NCBI RefSeq assembly: GCF_000212695.1
Contig: NC_015514.1
Coordinates: 1 to 64,000 of the forward strand
Length of the DNA: 64,000 nt
Reading direction: 5' to 3'
From: Cellulomonas fimi ATCC 484
Lineage (GTDB): Bacteria > Actinomycetota > Actinomycetes > Actinomycetales > Cellulomonadaceae
The translations under genes were made by a program, and so were the position numbers. How positions within the stretch are numbered: position 1 is the stretch's first letter; each line of letters starts with the position of its first letter. Shown piece by piece: positions 26,409-35,423 of the stretch. Under the pieces are notes generated by a model. It ran no database searches and was not told the DNA's origin. It saw only the letters and a program-made list of their open reading frames with translations.

Positions 26409-27269
26409 ATCGCCGAGAACCCCGCGACGTCCGACGCGCCGGTCGCGCCGCCGGTCTGCCCGCGGCACCCCGACCGGGTGTCGTACGTGCGCTGCCAGCG
26501 GTGCGGCCGGCCGACGTGCCCCGACTGCCAGCGTCAGGCGGCCGTCGGCGTGCAGTGCGTCGACTGCGTCGCAGAGGCGGCGCGGGGCACCCGGGACGCG
26601 CGGACTCCCCTCGGGGGGCGGCGCCGTGAAGGGCGCCCGGTCGTCACGCTGACGATCATCGCGCTGTGCGTCGCGAGCTTCGTGCTGCAGCTCGTCGACC
26701 CGATGTGGACGATCCGCTGGTACTTCGACCCCGAGCGCGGGCTCGAGGAGCCGTGGAGGTTCCTCACCGCGTCGTTCCTGCACTCCCCCGGCAGCTACGT
26801 GCACATCGGCGTCAACATGCTGGCGCTGTGGATGACGGGACCGTTCCTCGAGCAGGCGCTCGGCCGGGCGCGCTTCCTCACGCTGTACGCGCTCAGCGCG
26901 TTCGGCGGCTCGGTCGCGGTCGTCGTGCTCGCGGAGCCCCTCGACGCCTGGGACGTGGGCGTCGTCGGTGCGTCGGGAGCGATCTTCGGGCTGTTCGGTG
27001 CCGTGCTCGTCGTCATGCGACGGCTGGGCGGTGACGTGCGGGGCATCCTCGTCGTGCTCGCGCTGAACGTCGTGATCGGCTTCGTGTTCGCCGGGATCGC
27101 GTGGCAGGCGCACCTGGGTGGGCTCCTGACGGGCGTGGCGCTCGGCGCGGCCTACGCGTACGCCCCCGCCGACCGGCGTCGTGAGGTGGCGTGGGTCGCC
27201 CCGGCGGTCGTGGGTGCCGTCCTGCTCGCCGCGACGCTGGTCGCCTACGCGGCTGCGGGGATGCTCTGA
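26409..27269 (+). CDS. Rhomboid family intramembrane serine protease with N-terminal zinc-ribbon
   Basis: The product combines an N-terminal Cys/His cluster (CPRHPDR, CQRCGRPTCPDCQ, QCVDC) with a six-helix rhomboid core. The core includes FLHSPGSYVHIGVNMLALW, the catalytic Ser loop VGASGAIFGLFGA and the second-helix His in WQAHLGGLLTGVALG. The frame stays open back to the ppiA stop, and the conserved first CxxH lies upstream of GTG 26478, the first canonical start. I place the start at ATC 26409, five bases after an AGAGG ribosome binding site; annotators may use 26478 instead. The substrate is unknown. Length from 26409 is about 286 aa. Confidence 0.85.
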   Translation: MAENPATSDAPVAPPVCPRHPDRVSYVRCQRCGRPTCPDCQRQAAVGVQCVDCVAEAARGTRDARTPLGGRRREGRPVVTLTIIALCVASFVLQLVDPMWTIRWYFDPERGLEEPWRFLTASFLHSPGSYVHIGVNMLALWMTGPFLEQALGRARFLTLYALSAFGGSVAVVVLAEPLDAWDVGVVGASGAIFGLFGAVLVVMRRLGGDVRGILVVLALNVVIGFVFAGIAWQAHLGGLLTGVALGAAYAYAPADRRREVAWVAPAVVGAVLLAATLVAYAAAGML

Positions 27270-27318
27270 CGGCTGTCGCCTGCCCGCTCCGCACGGTCGT
27301 GGTGCCTGCCGACGGGCG

Positions 27319-27449
27319 TTGTCCCCAGCCCGCCGCGGCTGTCGGTGTACGACGCAGGTTCCGTCCACAGGCTGTTGACCTGCGCTGACGCTCCCTCCGT
27401 CCCCAGCGGTGCACAACACTGTGGATAACTACAGCCGTGTAGTTCCACA
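27319..27449. promoter_or_regulatory. DnaA-box cluster outside the origin
   Basis: A perfect DnaA box tgtggataa lies at 27420-27428 on the minus strand. Near matches ttgtcccca (27319-27327), gtccacagg (27363-27371) and agttccaca (27441-27449) accompany it. The stretch is otherwise non-coding and lies between the convergent rhomboid and crgA genes, about 25 kb from oriC. Confidence 0.55.
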
Positions 27450-27504
27450 GGTGTGAGGGACGTTGGGGACGGCGGACCAGGGGATGAGACGGCGGCTCAG
27501 ACGC

Positions 27505-27544
27505 CGACGGCGGGGCGGCTCCTCCTCGAGCCACCCCGCCGTCG
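27505..27544. terminator. Bidirectional hairpin terminator between rhomboid and crgA
   Basis: A 17-base stem with one C-A mismatch (cgacggcgggg-ggctc and gagcc-ccccgccgtcg) encloses a six-base loop. It sits in the convergent gap. Confidence 0.7.
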
Positions 27545-27558
27545 ATCCCGTCTGCGCG

Positions 27559-27843
27559 TCAGCGCCAGCGGGTCGTCATCCCGAAACCGGCGATGATCAG
27601 CACGAAGCCGATCGCCAGGTTCCACTGGCCGATCTCCGGGATCGGGTAGCGCGACGACGACAGGTACGTCACCACGATCCACACCAGGCCGAGCAGCATC
27701 AGCCCGAGCATGACGGGCACGAACCACGGCGGGTTCGGCTTCTTGCCGGCCGACTTCTCGGGCGGCGGGATGTACGCGGCCTTCTTGCGCGACCTCGACT
27801 CAGGCACGTCCGGTTGCTCCTGTCCAGCGGCGGTGCGTGACAC
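27559..27843 (-). CDS. crgA: Cell division protein CrgA
   Basis: CrgA is a small actinobacterial septal membrane protein that helps recruit wall-synthesis proteins and FtsZ partners. At 94 aa it has a basic N-terminus with ESRSRKKAAYIPPPEK, and two membrane helices at about 42-62 (WFVPVMLGLMLLGLVWIVVT) and 74-90 (WNLAIGFVLIIAGFGMTT). The conserved YPIPEIGQWN sits between them. It ends TTRWR. Its position beside rhomboid, DUF881, sortase and the pknB block matches other actinobacteria. Confidence 0.95.
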   Translation of the reverse strand: MSRTAAGQEQPDVPESRSRKKAAYIPPPEKSAGKKPNPPWFVPVMLGLMLLGLVWIVVTYLSSSRYPIPEIGQWNLAIGFVLIIAGFGMTTRWR

Positions 27844-27984
27844 CCGGGCGCCACGCGGAACGACGGTGACGGCGCGTCACCGAGCGACAACGATGTGCGT
27901 GGAGGGCCCCGCGACGTCACGGGCTCCGCGCAACGTGACCTAGCGTAGTGGGCGGCAGCCCCCGACGAGCCCGAGAGGACGCCC

Positions 27985-28851
27985 GTGACCGACCACTCGC
28001 ACCGTGCGCGTCGGCTCCTCGCGCGCGGGACGCTCTCGGTCGCGGTCGTGCTGGCCCTGTCCGGGGCCCTGTTCGCCGCCAACGCCAAGTTCGCCCGCGC
28101 GGCGGACGACCAGCGCCACCCCCAGGACCTCGCCGAGCTCGCGACGGTCCGGACCGACCGGGTGCAGCAGCTCGCGGCCGAGGTCGACGACCTGCGCGCC
28201 GACGTCGAGGCCCTCGCGGACGAGACGAACGCCGACCTCGACGGGCAGATCGGCACGCCGAGCCTCGGGTACCTCGTCGAGGGCGGCTCGACGCCCGTCG
28301 TCGGGCGCGGCCTCACGATCCGTCTCGACGACGCCCCCGTCGACTCGCCGCTGCGCGGCACAAGCATCGACCCGGACGTCCTGGTCGTGCACCAGCAGGA
28401 CGTGCAGGCCGTCGTGAACGCCCTGTGGGCCGGCGGGGCTGAGGCCATGGGGCTCATGGACCAGCGGGTCATCTCGACGAGCGCGTTCCGCTGCGTCGGC
28501 AACGTCCTGCACCTGCACAGCCGCTCCTACTCGCCCCCGTTCGTCATCCACGCGATCGGCGACCCCGAGGAGCTGCGCGACGCGCTCGACGACTCGACCG
28601 CCGTCGCCGGCTACGTGCGCGACGCGAAGGACGTCGGACTCGGCTGGTCGGTCGAGACCGTCGACACCCTCGAGCTGCCGGCGTACTCGGGCGCGACCGA
28701 GCTGGACGAGGCACGGGTGCCCGACGACGTCGAGATCCTGCCCGGCCTCGAGGAGGCGCTCCGGGACGCCCGGCGTGACGCCGCCGCGACGCAGTCCCGC
28801 ACGCCGCAGGCGCCGACGTCCCCCACCGGTGGGGGAGCAGCGGATGACTGA
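27985..28851 (+). CDS. DUF881 family protein
   Basis: A 288-aa protein of the DUF881 (YlxX-like) family. It has an N-terminal membrane anchor (about 15-35, LSVAVVLALSGALFAANAKF), a coiled coil (about 55-80, LAAEVDDLRADVEALADE) and the DUF881 domain with GLTIRLDDAP, HQQDVQAVVNALWAGGAEAM and ISTSAFRCVGNVLHLHSRSYSPPF. The start is the GTG giving MTDHSHRARR. DUF881 genes commonly accompany crgA and sortase E near the pknB cluster; the biochemical role is unknown. It overlaps the sortase start. Confidence 0.92.
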   Translation: MTDHSHRARRLLARGTLSVAVVLALSGALFAANAKFARAADDQRHPQDLAELATVRTDRVQQLAAEVDDLRADVEALADETNADLDGQIGTPSLGYLVEGGSTPVVGRGLTIRLDDAPVDSPLRGTSIDPDVLVVHQQDVQAVVNALWAGGAEAMGLMDQRVISTSAFRCVGNVLHLHSRSYSPPFVIHAIGDPEELRDALDDSTAVAGYVRDAKDVGLGWSVETVDTLELPAYSGATELDEARVPDDVEILPGLEEALRDARRDAAATQSRTPQAPTSPTGGGAADD

Positions 28852-29665
28852 GGGCGGCACCGGCACGGCGACCACCCCCGGGCCTCGCAGCGACCGCCCG
28901 GCGCGCAGCAGCAGGCCGCAGCGCGGCCCGTCACGCGCGCGCAGCCGCGCCTACGGCGTCGTCGGGGTGCTCGGCGAGCTGCTCATCACGTTCGGCGTGC
29001 TGCTGTTCGCGTTCCTCGCGTGGCAGCTGTGGTGGACCGACGTCGAAGGCAACCGGGCGCAGGCGGAGATCGTCCGCGACCTGGACTGGCAGCCCGTGCC
29101 GACGCCCGAGCCGACCGCGACGGCGAGCGGCCCGCTCGTCGCGCAGCCGCGCCGCGACGAGGCGCCCCCCGTGATCGAGGAGCCCCCGCACGGGACGACC
29201 TTCGCGACGCTGCAGGTCCCGCGGTGGGCGGGGGAGCCGGAGCGGCCCGTGTCCCAGGGCGTCGACCGGCCGACGGTGCTCGACGTCCTCGGGATCGGCC
29301 ACTACCCGGGCACCGCGATGCCCGGCGACGTCGGCAACTTCGCGCTCGCCGGGCACCGGACCACGTTCGGCCGCCCGTTCCACCGCGTCGAGGAGCTGCA
29401 GGTCGGCGACCCGATCGTCGTCCGGACCCCGGACACCTGGTACGTCTACCGCGTCACCTCGACGCAGGTCGTGCTGCCGTCGCAGGTCGAGGTCATCGCG
29501 CCCGTCCCGGACCAGCCCGGCGCCGAGCCGACCGAGCGCCTCATCACGCTGACCACGTGCCACCCGATGTTCTCGGCCCGTGAGCGGTTCATCGTGCACG
29601 GGACGCTCGACTACTGGGCGCCCGTCACGGACGGCACCCCCGCCGAGCTCCTGCCTGGCGCATGA
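28844..29665 (+). CDS. Class E sortase
   Basis: A 273-aa transpeptidase that would cut LAxTG-type signals and attach proteins to the wall. After a basic Pro/Arg/Ser-rich cytoplasmic segment comes one membrane helix (about 41-62, VVGVLGELLITFGVLLFAFL). A linker leads to the sortase fold. Catalytic residues are His in NFALAGHRTTFG, Cys in LITLTTCHPMFS and Arg in ARERFIVHG. The ATG overlaps the DUF881 3' end. The crgA-DUF881-sortase-pabA-pknB order is a recurrent actinobacterial arrangement. Confidence 0.94.
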   Translation: MTEGGTGTATTPGPRSDRPARSSRPQRGPSRARSRAYGVVGVLGELLITFGVLLFAFLAWQLWWTDVEGNRAQAEIVRDLDWQPVPTPEPTATASGPLVAQPRRDEAPPVIEEPPHGTTFATLQVPRWAGEPERPVSQGVDRPTVLDVLGIGHYPGTAMPGDVGNFALAGHRTTFGRPFHRVEELQVGDPIVVRTPDTWYVYRVTSTQVVLPSQVEVIAPVPDQPGAEPTERLITLTTCHPMFSARERFIVHGTLDYWAPVTDGTPAELLPGA

Positions 29666-29711
29666 TGGTGCGGCGCACACACGCGCGGCGACCACGGACC
29701 AGGGGAGGGCG

Positions 29712-29873
29712 ATGATGTACGGGTGGCTCTGGCGACACCTGCCGGGACCGGCCGCCGTGCGCGCCCTGACCCTGGCGGTCGCGGCCGTGGCCGTGCTCGC
29801 CGCGTGCTTCCTGTGGGTGTTCCCCGCGGTCGCACCGTTCATGCCGTTCAACGAGACCACGGTGGGGGAGTGA
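29712..29873 (+). CDS. Small single-span membrane protein
   Basis: A 53-aa protein (MMYGWLWRHLPGPAAVRALT start) with one hydrophobic helix (about 18-38) and the C-terminal motif FPAVAPFMPFNETTVGE. A strong AGGGGAGGGC ribosome binding site precedes two adjacent ATGs. Peptides of this shape are conserved between sortase E and pabA in actinobacteria. The function is unknown. It lies one base before pabA, so the two are probably coupled. Confidence 0.82.
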   Translation: MMYGWLWRHLPGPAAVRALTLAVAAVAVLAACFLWVFPAVAPFMPFNETTVGE

Positions 29874-29874
29874 C

Positions 29875-30498
29875 GTGACGCGGATCCTGGTGGTCGACAA
29901 CTACGACTCGTTCGTCTACACGATCGTGGGCTACCTCGACCAGCTCGGTGCCGAGACGGTCGTCGTGCGCAACGACGCCGTGCCCCCCGTCGAGGAGCGC
30001 GCCGGTTTCGACGGCGTGCTCGTCTCGCCCGGGCCGGGCACGCCCGCGGAGGCCGGCGCGAGCATGCAGGTCATCCGGGACTGCGCCGCGAGCGGGACGC
30101 CGATGCTCGGCGTGTGCCTGGGGCACCAGGCGCTCGGTGAGGTGTTCGGCGGCACCGTGACGCACGCGCCCGAGCTCATGCACGGCAAGACCAGCCAGAT
30201 CGAGCACGACGGGGAGGGTGTGCTGGCCGGGCTGCCGACGCCGTTCACCGCGACGCGCTACCACTCCCTGGCGGTCGTCGACGGGACGGTGTCCGACGAG
30301 CTCGAGGTCACGGCCACGACGCACGGCGTCATCATGGGCCTGCAGCACCGCACGCTGCCCCTGCACGGCGTCCAGTTCCACCCGGAGTCCGTCCTGACCG
30401 AGGGCGGGCACCGTCTCCTGGCCAACTGGCTGGCCGTCTGCGGCGACGACGAGGCCGTGGCGCGCTCGGAGGGCCTGCACCCGCTCGTGCGCCTCTGA
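29875..30498 (+). CDS. pabA: Aminodeoxychorismate / anthranilate synthase component II (glutamine amidotransferase)
   Basis: A class I glutaminase that passes ammonia to a chorismate-using partner for folate or tryptophan synthesis. The 207-aa product starts with GTG (MTRILVVDNYDSFVYT). The nucleophile Cys is in GVCLGHQALGEVFGG near residue 80, the oxyanion region is VSPGPGTP, and the His-Glu pair is in VQFHPESVLTEGGHRLL. There is no synthase component nearby, so pabA and trpG roles cannot be separated; pabA is favoured by the conserved location beside pknB. Confidence 0.9.
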   Translation: MTRILVVDNYDSFVYTIVGYLDQLGAETVVVRNDAVPPVEERAGFDGVLVSPGPGTPAEAGASMQVIRDCAASGTPMLGVCLGHQALGEVFGGTVTHAPELMHGKTSQIEHDGEGVLAGLPTPFTATRYHSLAVVDGTVSDELEVTATTHGVIMGLQHRTLPLHGVQFHPESVLTEGGHRLLANWLAVCGDDEAVARSEGLHPLVRL

Positions 30499-30620
30499 GA
30501 CCCCTCCGGGGCCGTCCGGGGGCCACACCGCGGCTCGACGCCACGTCGCGACGCCACGGCCCGAACGGCACGCGCGACGACCCGGCCGGGCAGCACCTCT
30601 CGACGGTGCCGCTCGACGAC

Positions 30621-30658
30621 ACAGGGCCCGCCCCGTCCTCGGACGGTGCGGGCCCTGT
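30621..30658. terminator. Bidirectional terminator between pabA and pknB
   Basis: The inverted repeat acagggcccgc/gcgggccctgt, with inner CGTCC/GGACG pairing, lies between two convergent genes. Confidence 0.75.
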
Positions 30659-30676
30659 CGTCTGCGCGGGCGCGCC

Positions 30677-32686
30677 CTACGGCTTTGACGTGGGGTTGGG
30701 TGTTGCGCCGCCGTTGTTGTTGCCGCCCGGGCCCTTCGACACGTAGAGGTCGATCTGCTGGTCCGGCTCGACCTCGGAGCCGGCGTCGGGCTCGACGCGG
30801 ATGACCTCGCCCACGGGCCGGTCGGACTGCTCGTCGATGCGACGCACGTTCGTCAGGCCGGCCTGGCGCAGCGCGTTGACGGCCTGGTCGTACTGGGTGC
30901 CCTCGAGGTTGTCGGGGACGACCGGGTTCTCGGGCGCGACGGCGATCTCCAGGTTGACCGTCGTGCCCTGCCGCACGAGCGAACCGACCGACTTGTCCTG
31001 CGACAGCACGGTGTCGGGCGCGGCCTCGGTCGTCTCGACCGACTCGGTGTTGAGCAGGAGCTTGAGGTCGTTGAGGATCTGCTGGGCCTCGGCGCGCGGC
31101 TTGCCCGTGACGTCCGGCATCTCGACGTTGCCGCTCGACACGAACAGCTTCACGGTGCTGCCCGACGTCACCGACGTGCCCTCGGGCGGCTCGGTACGGG
31201 TCACGCGACCCGCCTCCTGCGTCGCGACGTCCTCCTGCTGGCGGTTCGGGTCGACGACGAGCCCGGCGGCCTCCAGGGCGGCGACGGCCTCCTGCTCGGT
31301 CATGCCGGCGAGGCCCGTCGGGATCGTCGTGCTGGCCGGACCCGTCGAGAAGGTCACCGTGACGTTCGACTCGGCGTCGACCTCGGTACCGACCGCGGGG
31401 TCGGTCTTGAAGGCCTCTCCGGCCGGCACGGTGTCGTTGGCCTCCTGCGCGGCCGTGAACAGCAGGTTCGCGTCCGTGATCGCCTTCTCGGCGGCGGCCT
31501 CGTCGAGCCCGATGACGTCCGGGACCTTCAGGACGTCGGGCTCGTCGTTCGCGGCGTTCGCGATGAGCAGCGCGACGATGCCCGCGACCGCGAGGACGGC
31601 GATGCCGATGAGCGTCCACAGCAGCCAGGGCCGCTTGCGCTCCTCCTCGGGCTCGGGCAGGTCCGCCGGCGTGGTCGGCTGGAGGCCCGTCGCACCCCAC
31701 GGGGTGGTGGGGGACAGGGCCTGCGTGGCCGCGACGGCCGCGGGGGGCGCCATGACCTGCGTCGTGTCGCCGGCGGCCAGCACCGCACCCGCGGCGGCCG
31801 CACCCACCGCAGGAGCGCTCACGACACCGCCGCGCAGCACCGCCTCCAGGTCGGCGCGGAACTCGGCCGCCGTCGAGTAGCGGGCGTCGCGCTCCTTGGC
31901 GAGCGCCTTCGCGGTGATGCGGTCGAGCGACTCGGGCACGTCGGACGCGAACTGCGACGGCGTGGGCGCCGTCTCACGGACGTGCTGGTAGGCGACGGCG
32001 ACGGGGGAGTCGCCGGTGAACGGCGGGCGACCCGTCAGGAGCTCGAAGAGCAGGCAGCCCGTCGAGTACAGGTCGGAGCGCGTGTCGACCTGCTCGCCGC
32101 GCGCCTGCTCGGGCGACAGGTACTGCGCGGTGCCGATCACCGCCTGCGTCTGCGTCATCGTGGCGGCCGAGTCGGCGACCGCGCGCGCGATGCCGAAGTC
32201 CATGACCTTGACCGCGCCCGTGGGGGTCAGCATGACGTTCGCGGGCTTGATGTCGCGGTGCACGATGCCCGCGTGGTGCGAGTACTCGAGGGCCGACAGC
32301 ACGCCGGCCGTGATCTCCACGGCCTCCTCGATCGGGACCGCGTGCCCGTCGCGCAGGATGCCGCGGACGGTGTGGCCCTCGACGTACTCCATGACGATGA
32401 ACGGCACGTGCGCGACGACGCCCGTCGGCTCGGTGAACACGTCCTCGCCGGTGTCGTAGACCGCGACGATCGCCGGGTGGTTGAGGGCCGCGGCGGCCTG
32501 CGCCTCGCGCCGGAACCGGTTCTGGAAGGAGGGGTCGCGTGCCAGGTCGGAGCGCAGGATCTTGATCGCGACCGTGCGGCCGAGCCGGGTGTCGTGGCCG
32601 ATGTGCACCTCGGCCATGCCACCGCGCCCGATGAGCTCGCCGACCTCGTACCGTCCGGCGAGGATCCGGGATCCGTCGTCCACCAC
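30677..32686 (-). CDS. pknB: Serine/threonine protein kinase PknB with four PASTA domains
   Basis: A membrane receptor kinase that senses muropeptides or lipid II and phosphorylates division and wall proteins. The 669-aa product has a kinase domain (about 1-270) with glycine loop IGRGGMAEVHIG, Lys42, HRDIKPANVML, DFGIA and GTAQYLSPEQ. A Pro-rich juxtamembrane stretch and one membrane helix (WLLWTLIGIAVLAVAGIVAL, near 352-375) lead to four extracellular PASTA repeats beginning VPDVIG, IPTGLAG, MPDVTG and VPDNLEG. The GTG start overlaps the pknA stop by one base (TAGTG). It is the last gene of the fhaA-to-pknB operon. Confidence 0.97.
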   Translation of the reverse strand: MVDDGSRILAGRYEVGELIGRGGMAEVHIGHDTRLGRTVAIKILRSDLARDPSFQNRFRREAQAAAALNHPAIVAVYDTGEDVFTEPTGVVAHVPFIVMEYVEGHTVRGILRDGHAVPIEEAVEITAGVLSALEYSHHAGIVHRDIKPANVMLTPTGAVKVMDFGIARAVADSAATMTQTQAVIGTAQYLSPEQARGEQVDTRSDLYSTGCLLFELLTGRPPFTGDSPVAVAYQHVRETAPTPSQFASDVPESLDRITAKALAKERDARYSTAAEFRADLEAVLRGGVVSAPAVGAAAAGAVLAAGDTTQVMAPPAAVAATQALSPTTPWGATGLQPTTPADLPEPEEERKRPWLLWTLIGIAVLAVAGIVALLIANAANDEPDVLKVPDVIGLDEAAAEKAITDANLLFTAAQEANDTVPAGEAFKTDPAVGTEVDAESNVTVTFSTGPASTTIPTGLAGMTEQEAVAALEAAGLVVDPNRQQEDVATQEAGRVTRTEPPEGTSVTSGSTVKLFVSSGNVEMPDVTGKPRAEAQQILNDLKLLLNTESVETTEAAPDTVLSQDKSVGSLVRQGTTVNLEIAVAPENPVVPDNLEGTQYDQAVNALRQAGLTNVRRIDEQSDRPVGEVIRVEPDAGSEVEPDQQIDLYVSKGPGGNNNGGATPNPTSKP

Positions 32687-33975
32687 TAGGCGTCCTTCAC
32701 TTCCGTCGTCAGCGGGCGCGCGGAGGCGTCACCGCGCCCGTCCACCGAGATCATCCCATCGGGACTGCCGCGATGAGGGTACTGACTGCCGTCGCCCTGC
32801 GGGGACGGGCTGTGCGCGACGAGCACCCCGGGGGTGTCCGGCGCGGGTGCGCCGCGGGTCAGGCCGTTGGCGACCGCCGCGCCGAGCGCCGCGACGAGCA
32901 GCAGCGCGAGAGCGAGCAGCGGCCAGCGGAACCGGGTGTAGCGGCCGAGGCGCGGACCGGTCGTGCGCAGCGACTGGACGTTGACGTGCCGCGGGGTCCC
33001 GCCCGACCGGCCGCGGGCCGGCTCGTCGCGCCGGGTGCGACGCGGCGGGTAGGTCGGTGGCGCCGACTCGGCGGTCGAGGGCCTCACCTTCGCGGTCGCG
33101 AACGTGTCGGCGGGCCGCGAGATCTTCGACACGAGGACCGGGACGCCGCTCGGCGGGGTGCGCGGGACCATGCGGTCCAGCAGGCGCGCGAGCTCCTCGC
33201 CGGACTGCGGCCGCTGGGCCGGGTCCTTGGAGAGCAGGCGCATGACCAGGGCCGCGAGGGCCTTGTCGACGCTCGAGGGCAGCGGCGGGACGGCGTTGTT
33301 CACGTGGGCGACGGCGATGTCGACCGCCGTCGGCCCCGTGAACGGCCGGTGCCCGACGATCGCCTCGTACGCGACCACGCCGAGCGAGTACAGGTCCGAC
33401 AGCGGGGTCGCGGCCTTGCCGACCGCCTGCTCCGGCGACAGGTACTGGGCCGTGCCCATGACCATGCCGGTCGCCGTCATGGTGATCTGGTTCTGCGCGA
33501 GCGAGACGCCGAAGTCGGTGATCTTCACGCGCCCGCCGCGGCCCAGGAGGATGTTGCCGGGCTTCACGTCGCGGTGCACGACGCCCGCCGCGTGCGCGGC
33601 GTGCAGAGCGCGGGCCGTCTGGGCGAGGATCGGCAGCAGCCGACGCGGGGCGAGCACGGGCTCGCGCTCGAGCAGGTCGGACAGCGGCTCGCCGACGACG
33701 AGCTCCATGACCAGGTACGCGGACCCGTCCTGCTCGCCGTAGTCGAACAGCTGCGCGATGCTCGGGTGCGACAGCGACGCCGAGTTGCGGGCCTCGGTGC
33801 GGAACCGCTCGAGGAACCCCGGGTCGCCCGCGAACTCCTCCTTGAGCACCTTGACCGCGACCTGGCGGGCCAGCGCGTCGTCGTGCGCCTCCCACACCTC
33901 GCCCATGCCGCCCGTCGCGATGGGCTTGATGAGGCGGTACCGCCCGTCCAGGGCCACGCCCGATGCCGTCCTCAT
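32686..33975 (-). CDS. pknA: Serine/threonine protein kinase PknA
   Basis: The companion kinase to PknB in growth control. The 429-aa product starts at the ATG giving MRTASGVALDGRYRL, which overlaps the pbpA stop (ATGA). The kinase domain (about 11-275) has IATGGMGEVWEA, Lys42, HRDVKPGNILL, DFGVSLAQ and GTAQYLSPEQA. A disordered Pro/Arg/Thr segment follows, then a membrane helix (about 350-370, WPLLALALLLVAALGAAV) and a short outer tail with no PASTA domain. Lack of PASTA repeats and operon position mark it as the PknA type. Confidence 0.95.
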   Translation of the reverse strand: MRTASGVALDGRYRLIKPIATGGMGEVWEAHDDALARQVAVKVLKEEFAGDPGFLERFRTEARNSASLSHPSIAQLFDYGEQDGSAYLVMELVVGEPLSDLLEREPVLAPRRLLPILAQTARALHAAHAAGVVHRDVKPGNILLGRGGRVKITDFGVSLAQNQITMTATGMVMGTAQYLSPEQAVGKAATPLSDLYSLGVVAYEAIVGHRPFTGPTAVDIAVAHVNNAVPPLPSSVDKALAALVMRLLSKDPAQRPQSGEELARLLDRMVPRTPPSGVPVLVSKISRPADTFATAKVRPSTAESAPPTYPPRRTRRDEPARGRSGGTPRHVNVQSLRTTGPRLGRYTRFRWPLLALALLLVAALGAAVANGLTRGAPAPDTPGVLVAHSPSPQGDGSQYPHRGSPDGMISVDGRGDASARPLTTEVKDA

Positions 33976-35423
33976 GAGCCCAGCACCGCCTGGATCACGG
34001 ACTTCGCGATGGGCGCCGCGACACGGCCGCCCGTCGCCTCGTTGCCCGCGCTCCCGCCGTGCTCGACGATGACCGCGACGGCGACCCGCGGGGCGTCGGC
34101 GGGCGCGAAGGCCGTGAACCACGCGTGCGGTGCCTCGTCGTCACCGGTCTGCGCGGTGCCGGTCTTGCCGGCCACCTGGACGCCGGGGATCTGCGCCGCG
34201 GTGCCCGAGCCGTCGGCCACCACGCCCACCATCATGTCGCGCAGCGCGGCGGCGGTACCGGGGGACACGGCGGTGGACAGCAGCTCGGGCTCCGTCTCGT
34301 CGACCGTGTGCAGGTCGGCCGAGCGGACCGTCTGCACCACGTAGGGCTTCATCAGCTGGCCGCCGTTCGCGATCGCGGCGGAGACCATGGCCATCTGCAG
34401 GGGCGTGGCGCGCACGTCGCGCTGGCCGATCGCCGACCCGGCCGTCGTCGGGGCGTCGAGGTCCTCGGGGAACACCGACGCGTCGACCTCCATCGGGATG
34501 GTCAGGGACGGGTCGTTGAACCCGAACCGCTCGGCCTGCGTGCGCAGCGCGTCGTCGCCCAGGTCCATGCCGAGCTGGGCGAACGTGGTGTTGCAGGAGA
34601 CGCGCAGCGCGTCGGCCAGCGTGATCGGGTCGGCGCCGCAGCCTCCGCCGCCGAAGTTGCCGATCGTCGACGTCGTCTGCGGCAGGTCGAGGGTGACCGG
34701 CGCCGGCAGCGGCGTCTGCGGGGTGTACGCGCCGCTCTCCAGCGCCGCGGCGGCCGTGACCAGCTTGAACGTCGAGCCCGGCGGGTACGTCTCGCGCGTC
34801 GCGTTGCTGCGCAGCGGGTTGCCCTCGGCCGCGTCGAGCTCGCTGAAGGCGGCACCGGCGGCGGCCGTGTCGTGCGTCGCGAGGGTGTTCGGGTCGAACC
34901 CCGGCGTCGAGACGAGCGCGAGGATCTTGCCCGTCGACGGCTCGATCGCGACGACCGCACCCTCCTGGCCGCCGAGGCCGTCGCGCGCCGCCTGCTGCGC
35001 GGCGGGCAGCAGCGTCGTCTCGACCGCGGCACCCTCCGGACGGCGGCCGGTGAGCAGGTCGCGGGCGCGCGTGAAGAACAGCTGGTCCCCGCGGCCGGTG
35101 AGCGCGTCGTTGGCCGCGAGCTCGAGCTCCGAGCGGCCGTTGACGACCGAGTAGTAGCCCGTGACCGTCGACCACAGGTCGCCGCCCGTGTACGAGCGCT
35201 GGTAGCCGAACGCGTCGTCGACCGGCGCCGACGACGCGACCGCCTCGCCCGCCACGAGGATCGGGCCGCGCGCGTTCCCGAACTCGCGGTAGAGCGTGCG
35301 CACGTTGCGGGGGTCGTTGTTGAGGCTGTCGGCCTGCACGTACTGGACCCACGTCGTGCCGGCCATGAGGACGACGAACATCGCGAGGACGACCGTCGCG
35401 AGGCGGCGCAGGGGTGTGTTCAC
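33972..35423 (-). CDS. pbpA: Penicillin-binding protein, class B transpeptidase
   Basis: A monofunctional D,D-transpeptidase that cross-links peptidoglycan with its SEDS partner. The 483-aa product (GTG start, MNTPLRRLATVV) has one N-terminal membrane helix (about 9-28) and a PBP dimer region. The catalytic triad motifs are STFK in YPPGSTFKLVTAA, SCN in RVSCNTTFAQLG and KTGT in VAGKTGTAQTGDD. The start overlaps the stop of the rodA/ftsW-like gene (GTGA) and the end overlaps pknA. Order and class match PbpA of mycobacteria. Confidence 0.96.
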   Translation of the reverse strand: MNTPLRRLATVVLAMFVVLMAGTTWVQYVQADSLNNDPRNVRTLYREFGNARGPILVAGEAVASSAPVDDAFGYQRSYTGGDLWSTVTGYYSVVNGRSELELAANDALTGRGDQLFFTRARDLLTGRRPEGAAVETTLLPAAQQAARDGLGGQEGAVVAIEPSTGKILALVSTPGFDPNTLATHDTAAAGAAFSELDAAEGNPLRSNATRETYPPGSTFKLVTAAAALESGAYTPQTPLPAPVTLDLPQTTSTIGNFGGGGCGADPITLADALRVSCNTTFAQLGMDLGDDALRTQAERFGFNDPSLTIPMEVDASVFPEDLDAPTTAGSAIGQRDVRATPLQMAMVSAAIANGGQLMKPYVVQTVRSADLHTVDETEPELLSTAVSPGTAAALRDMMVGVVADGSGTAAQIPGVQVAGKTGTAQTGDDEAPHAWFTAFAPADAPRVAVAVIVEHGGSAGNEATGGRVAAPIAKSVIQAVLGS

